NCBI GenBank assembly: GCA_951828385.1
Contig: OX639973.1
Location: forward strand, 4,393,200 to 4,457,199
Direction: 5' to 3'
Origin: an uncultured Poribacteria bacterium
GTDB lineage: Bacteria; Poribacteria; WGA-4E; WGA-3G
DNA: 64,000 nt
Part shown: positions 61,023-64,000 of the stretch, in pieces
Layout: every line of letters begins with the position of its first letter
How positions within the stretch are numbered: the stretch's first letter is position 1
Program-made: the position numbers and the translations under genes
Notes under the pieces: model-generated
The model's input: only the letters and a program-made list of their open reading frames with translations
Databases searched by the model: none
What the model was told of the DNA's origin: nothing

Positions 61023-62582
61023 CTAATCCCGCGCAATGGATACCGACGTTCCATCTTGTAAAAGGTGTTGTGCATCTACAATCACCGATGTGCCTCTGCC
61101 GAGTTGTGAGGTAACCTCAATTTCACCGCTGTGAACGCCGCCAACATTTACCTGTTTCGTGCGTGCTACATTTCCCTCAACAACGAAAATAGTACCGCTG
61201 CCGTTCTGGATATTCAAGACCGAGCGCAACGGAAGCAGTTGGACGTTTTTCCGCTCTCCAGTTTTGATAGAAACTGTAATAGCCGTTCCGGGTTTGATGC
61301 TGTTTTTGGAATTCGGTACTGTCGCGTGGACAAGCACGGTGTTGTTGTCCGGGTTAACCGTTGGACTGATGAAAGCGACCGTGCCGGCAATATTCCGAAT
61401 ACCGGAATCCGTAGAAATCAAGACGAGATCGCCGTTATTAATACGGCGCGCGTCCCCAGTAGGCATATTCCAAACCGCTTTGAGCACATCTACTGCAACG
61501 ACTGTGAACACCGGTTTTCCTATAGGCGATGAGGCGAGTTGCGCATAATCTCCTGCCTTCAGGTGTTGTGTTGCAACAACCCCACTGATCGGGGACTTGA
61601 TAGTGGCATCACTTAACTGCTCCTGCGCTAACTTGAGTTGTTCCATAGCTTGTGTTACTGCGGCTTTAGCGATAGCAATCTCGTGTTCCCAGGACTTCGC
61701 TTCGACGAGTTTCTGTGCAGTGTTGAGGCTCGCTTGTGCTTGGTTAACCTTTGATTCCGCTGAAGCGATTTCACGTTCCCACCCGCGACTCTCCACGACC
61801 TTTTGAGCAACTGCTAATTCTGCTTTCGTCTTTTCCACGGACGGGTGTGTCGCGCCTTCCGTGAACTGTGCTGCAGTAACGACTGCCTCTTCATAACGGG
61901 TCTGTGAGACCTTAAAGCTGCGTTCTACCGCCTCAAAGTTACTATCACTGATATGTTGTTTCTCGTGAAGTGCCTTGTTCCGCTCGAACTCCAATTTATT
62001 TTTATCGAGTTCCACTTTCGCACGTTGTAATGCCTGTTCAGCATTTATTTTTGAGCGTTCAATTGTCGCCAGTGCTGCCTTATACGCGGATTCTGCCTGT
62101 GTGAGTTGATTACGGATGCGCATTTCAGCGAGGGATTTTGTCTCCACAAGTGTCGCTTGTGCTGCCATCAAGGTTTCTTGTGCAACCGCTAATTGTGATT
62201 CAACACGTGCCTGGGCACTGGCTTGCGTCGTTGTCAGTTGCGATTGTGCACTGCTTAACGCGGATTCTGCGCGTATGACAGCTAGCGCAGCTTCTTTTGT
62301 GCTGCTCTGTGCAAGCACATCGCCTTTCATCACACTTTGCCCGACTTGAGTCTCGATTGAAACAAGTTTACCCGAAACATTGGCAAATACTTTAACTTCG
62401 GCGTTGGGTTGTAGATGCCCGGTGTAATCTTTCGCAGAGACAAATGTCCCACGCCTTGGTGTTGTAACGGATACAGTTACGAGGGATGCTGTGTTTTGCG
62501 CCATCACGGTGCTAACACTGACGCAACAGATGATGACGAGAAGCCATAGCACCTGTGTTTTTAAAACATGTTTACTGCTCAT
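61023..62582 (-). CDS. HlyD/RND-type periplasmic adaptor protein
   Basis: A 519-residue membrane-fusion protein with a signal peptide (VLWLLVIICCVSVSTVMAQ). The lipoyl halves are GHLQPNAEVKVFANVSGKL and SPISGVVATQHLKAGDYAQL, around a very long alpha-helical hairpin rich in Ala/Gln (about 95-335). It ends with the beta-barrel and membrane-proximal domains (VNPDNNTVLVHATVPN, LLPLRSVLNIQNGSGTIFVV). It would link an inner-membrane ABC or RND pump to an outer-membrane channel; neither is in the window. The msrA stop overlaps its start by 11 bp. Confidence 0.9.
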   Translation of the reverse strand: MSSKHVLKTQVLWLLVIICCVSVSTVMAQNTASLVTVSVTTPRRGTFVSAKDYTGHLQPNAEVKVFANVSGKLVSIETQVGQSVMKGDVLAQSSTKEAALAVIRAESALSSAQSQLTTTQASAQARVESQLAVAQETLMAAQATLVETKSLAEMRIRNQLTQAESAYKAALATIERSKINAEQALQRAKVELDKNKLEFERNKALHEKQHISDSNFEAVERSFKVSQTRYEEAVVTAAQFTEGATHPSVEKTKAELAVAQKVVESRGWEREIASAESKVNQAQASLNTAQKLVEAKSWEHEIAIAKAAVTQAMEQLKLAQEQLSDATIKSPISGVVATQHLKAGDYAQLASSPIGKPVFTVVAVDVLKAVWNMPTGDARRINNGDLVLISTDSGIRNIAGTVAFISPTVNPDNNTVLVHATVPNSKNSIKPGTAITVSIKTGERKNVQLLPLRSVLNIQNGSGTIFVVEGNVARTKQVNVGGVHSGEIEVTSQLGRGTSVIVDAQHLLQDGTSVSIARD

Positions 62583-63114
62583 TTTTCAGTTTATCCTTAA
62601 AATCCTTTGTGAATTTTCGCATCTTCGGATGGATTACAAATTGGCAGTACGGCTGCCTTGAATTTAATAGAAAATAGTTTTGGTGATAATCTTCAGCAGG
62701 GTAGAAGGTGTCACTTGGCGTGATCTCTGTAACAATCGGATCATTCCACATATCGGATGTATCCATCTCTGCTTTGGATTGTTCGGCGATGCGCCGTTGT
62801 TCTTCTGAGTGATAGAAAATCGCGGAACGGTACCGGGTACCGACATCAGCCCCCTGTTGATTTAACGTTGTCGCATCGTGCGTGTGCCAAAGCACTTCCA
62901 ATAGCTCTGCGTAAGAGATGACCGTCGGATCGAATTGGATCTGGATCACTTCGGCGTGTCCAGTCATTTCCGAGCATACGGCTTGATAGGTTGGATTGAC
63001 GGTCGTGCCGCCGGTGTATCCTGAGACGACCTCGTGAACGCCTTCCAATTGCTGAAAGACTGCCTCAACACACCAAAAACAGCCCGCACCGAATGTCGCT
63101 GTTTCTAATTGCAT
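62572..63114 (-). CDS. msrA: Peptide methionine sulfoxide reductase A
   Basis: A 180-residue MsrA starting MQLETATFGAGCFWC; the catalytic cysteine is in GCFWCVEAVF (C12). Family landmarks GVHEVVSGYTGG, MTGHAEVIQIQFDP, TLNQQGADVGTRYRSAIF and YHQNYFLLN are present. It reduces methionine-S-sulfoxide in proteins using thioredoxin, whose reductase gene (trxB) is also in this window. The 201-bp longer open frame is not used, because family members start here. Its 3' end overlaps the adaptor gene. Confidence 0.95.
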   Translation of the reverse strand: MQLETATFGAGCFWCVEAVFQQLEGVHEVVSGYTGGTTVNPTYQAVCSEMTGHAEVIQIQFDPTVISYAELLEVLWHTHDATTLNQQGADVGTRYRSAIFYHSEEQRRIAEQSKAEMDTSDMWNDPIVTEITPSDTFYPAEDYHQNYFLLNSRQPYCQFVIHPKMRKFTKDFKDKLKNEQ

Positions 63115-63253
63115 CTTTTTGTTAACGGGTTTTCGCACTGCCGCGAACCCGTACTTCTCCTTTTGTGTCTTGTAACGTGGATTTGCTGGCGAGGTTTCTG
63201 ATCTCGCCTTTCTTCGCTTCGCAACCTTGTATGACTTGAAAAGGCACTGTAAC

Positions 63254-63282
63254 TTGCAAAAAGCAGGCAGCTGTGGTATAGT
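63254..63282 (+). promoter_or_regulatory. Promoter immediately before the HEAT lipoprotein gene
   Basis: TTGCAA (63254-63259), 17-bp spacer, TATAGT (63277-63282). The expected transcript start is at about 63289, one base before the ATG at 63290, so the mRNA could be leaderless. Confidence 0.5.
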
Positions 63283-63289
63283 GGGTGCT

Positions 63290-63964
63290 ATGCAACGCCT
63301 TCTCTTAATTCCCATATTTCTCTGCCTGATAGCATGTCAATCAGAGGAACAGCGAGCACAGAAATTTGTTGCTCAATTCGGTGCAACGGATGCCGCTCGC
63401 CGTACGGAAGCGTCCAAAGCCTTAGTCGCCATAGGTCCCGGGGCGATTGATGCTCTCATCCGAGGCTTATCCGATGAGAACCTACAGGTTCGAGAGATGT
63501 CGGCGTGGACCCTCAGCGAAATCGGGGTGCCGACTGCCCGCGTCGCGCCTGCTCTTATTTCGACACTCGCCGATCCGGACGAAAATATTCGCGTCGTCGG
63601 TTCTGTCGCGCTACAGAATTTAGGTGAGCCTGCTGTGCCGTATCTTATTAATGCCCTAAAAGCCGAGTCAATGGAGATTCGATTGAATGCGGCTTACGCG
63701 TTAGGCGAAATCGGTACACCGCTTGATACAATTCTGCCGGCACTCATTAGCACACTTACCGACCCTGAGTGGAACGTCCGTCGTCTTGTCGTGCGTGCCT
63801 TGGTTACCATAGGGACTCCCGCTATTGATCCGTTAATTCAAGCACTTCGTTCGGATAATCCTGACCTTCGCCGTATGGCAGAACGCGCTTTAAACGACAT
63901 TGGCACCCCACAGGCACGCCGGGCGATTGCTGATGCGAAGCGACAATTTCCCTCCGATCGCTGA
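63290..63964 (+). CDS. HEAT-repeat lipoprotein
   Basis: A 224-residue protein with a lipoprotein signal (LLLIPIFLCLIAC; lipobox LIAC) and about six HEAT/PBS-lyase-type repeats, each of ~31 residues, such as ALIRGLSDENLQVREMSAWT, ALISTLADPDENIRVVGSVA and ALIQALRSDNPDLRRMAERA. It should be anchored in the outer or inner membrane and act as a scaffold. No Shine-Dalgarno is visible and a -10 box ends 7 nt before the ATG. It is divergent from msrA; the gene is complete 36 bp before the window ends. Confidence 0.85.
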   Translation: MQRLLLIPIFLCLIACQSEEQRAQKFVAQFGATDAARRTEASKALVAIGPGAIDALIRGLSDENLQVREMSAWTLSEIGVPTARVAPALISTLADPDENIRVVGSVALQNLGEPAVPYLINALKAESMEIRLNAAYALGEIGTPLDTILPALISTLTDPEWNVRRLVVRALVTIGTPAIDPLIQALRSDNPDLRRMAERALNDIGTPQARRAIADAKRQFPSDR

Positions 63965-64000
63965 GGCTCTTAAGATAAAACTGTCTGTCCCTCAATGCGG

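Noticed and set aside
1-64000. tRNA or rRNA genes
   Set aside because: No cloverleaf with a TTCGA-type T-loop or rRNA-like sequence was noticed on reading; a tRNAscan or rRNA search would be decisive.

Overview
The window reads as a piece of a large, gene-rich bacterial chromosome with vegetative sigma-70 style promoters (several TTGACA-17-TATAAT pairs) and clear Shine-Dalgarno sites. The gene mix is dominated by secreted LamG proteins, phytanoyl-CoA dioxygenase-like proteins, Gfo/Idh/MocA oxidoreductases, a sulfatase, GH32 and GH95 glycosidases, SUMF1-domain proteins, ankyrin/TPR/HEAT repeats and FG-GAP/ASPIC proteins. Together these resemble Candidatus Poribacteria or a related polysaccharide-degrading lineage. 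That assignment is an inference from gene content; no rRNA or tRNA was seen.

Layout. 1-12.9 kb: tail of a PmoA-like (DUF6807) gene, a PhyH/Gfo pair, a two-gene AAA ATPase plus nuclease-like cassette with an IS605-type tnpB element inserted just before it, a NUDIX hydrolase, a fatty acid desaturase, a secreted metalloprotease ending in a VHL-like domain, a decayed PIN/antitoxin locus, and a divergent GH32 / mannonate dehydratase-like pair. 13-16.2 kb: tandem LamG genes and a sulfatase. 16.3-23.1 kb: a co-directional array of an ankyrin protein, a lidless Hsp70 and three paralogues that join a divergent J-like domain (RPD instead of HPD) to a SUMF1 domain lacking the FGE cysteines. 23.1-29.6 kb: GH95 fucosidase, a DNA methyltransferase, an Eis-like acetyltransferase, a repeat block holding a 122-bp MITE next to its own empty site, a zinc-type dehydrogenase and an HNH fragment. 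29.8-37 kb: a leftward run of FGGY kinase, moaC, a pseudo-caspase/transglutaminase protein, MoxR and a glycosyltransferase. 37-47.5 kb: an Rpn-type nuclease flanked by a trxB 3' relic, trxB, a malate/lactate dehydrogenase, methyltransferases, a cupin, a LamG gene with a truncated neighbour, and an FG-GAP/TPR/CMD/tatA run. 47.6-56 kb: serA, an unrecognised ATP-grasp-like protein, PhyH, tandem LamG genes, the second MITE copy, Gfo and a methyltransferase. 56-64 kb: a HEPN/coiled-coil/helicase-lobe/HTH protein with its own promoter, an IS607-type remnant whose TnpB has lost its zinc ribbon, an HlyD-type adaptor, msrA and a HEAT-repeat lipoprotein.

How the genes work together. Much of the window serves capture and breakdown of sulfated, fucosylated or fructosylated glycans (LamG, sulfatase, GH95, GH32) and use of the sugars (mannonate dehydratase, FGGY kinase, Gfo and MDR dehydrogenases). 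Accessory and mobile traffic is heavy: two tnpB elements, a MITE family, GTAG-footed REP-like hairpins, gene relics, and three candidate defence or regulatory systems (AAA+nuclease pair, HEPN protein, J-SUMF1/Hsp70 array). The last three are the best candidates for undescribed biology.
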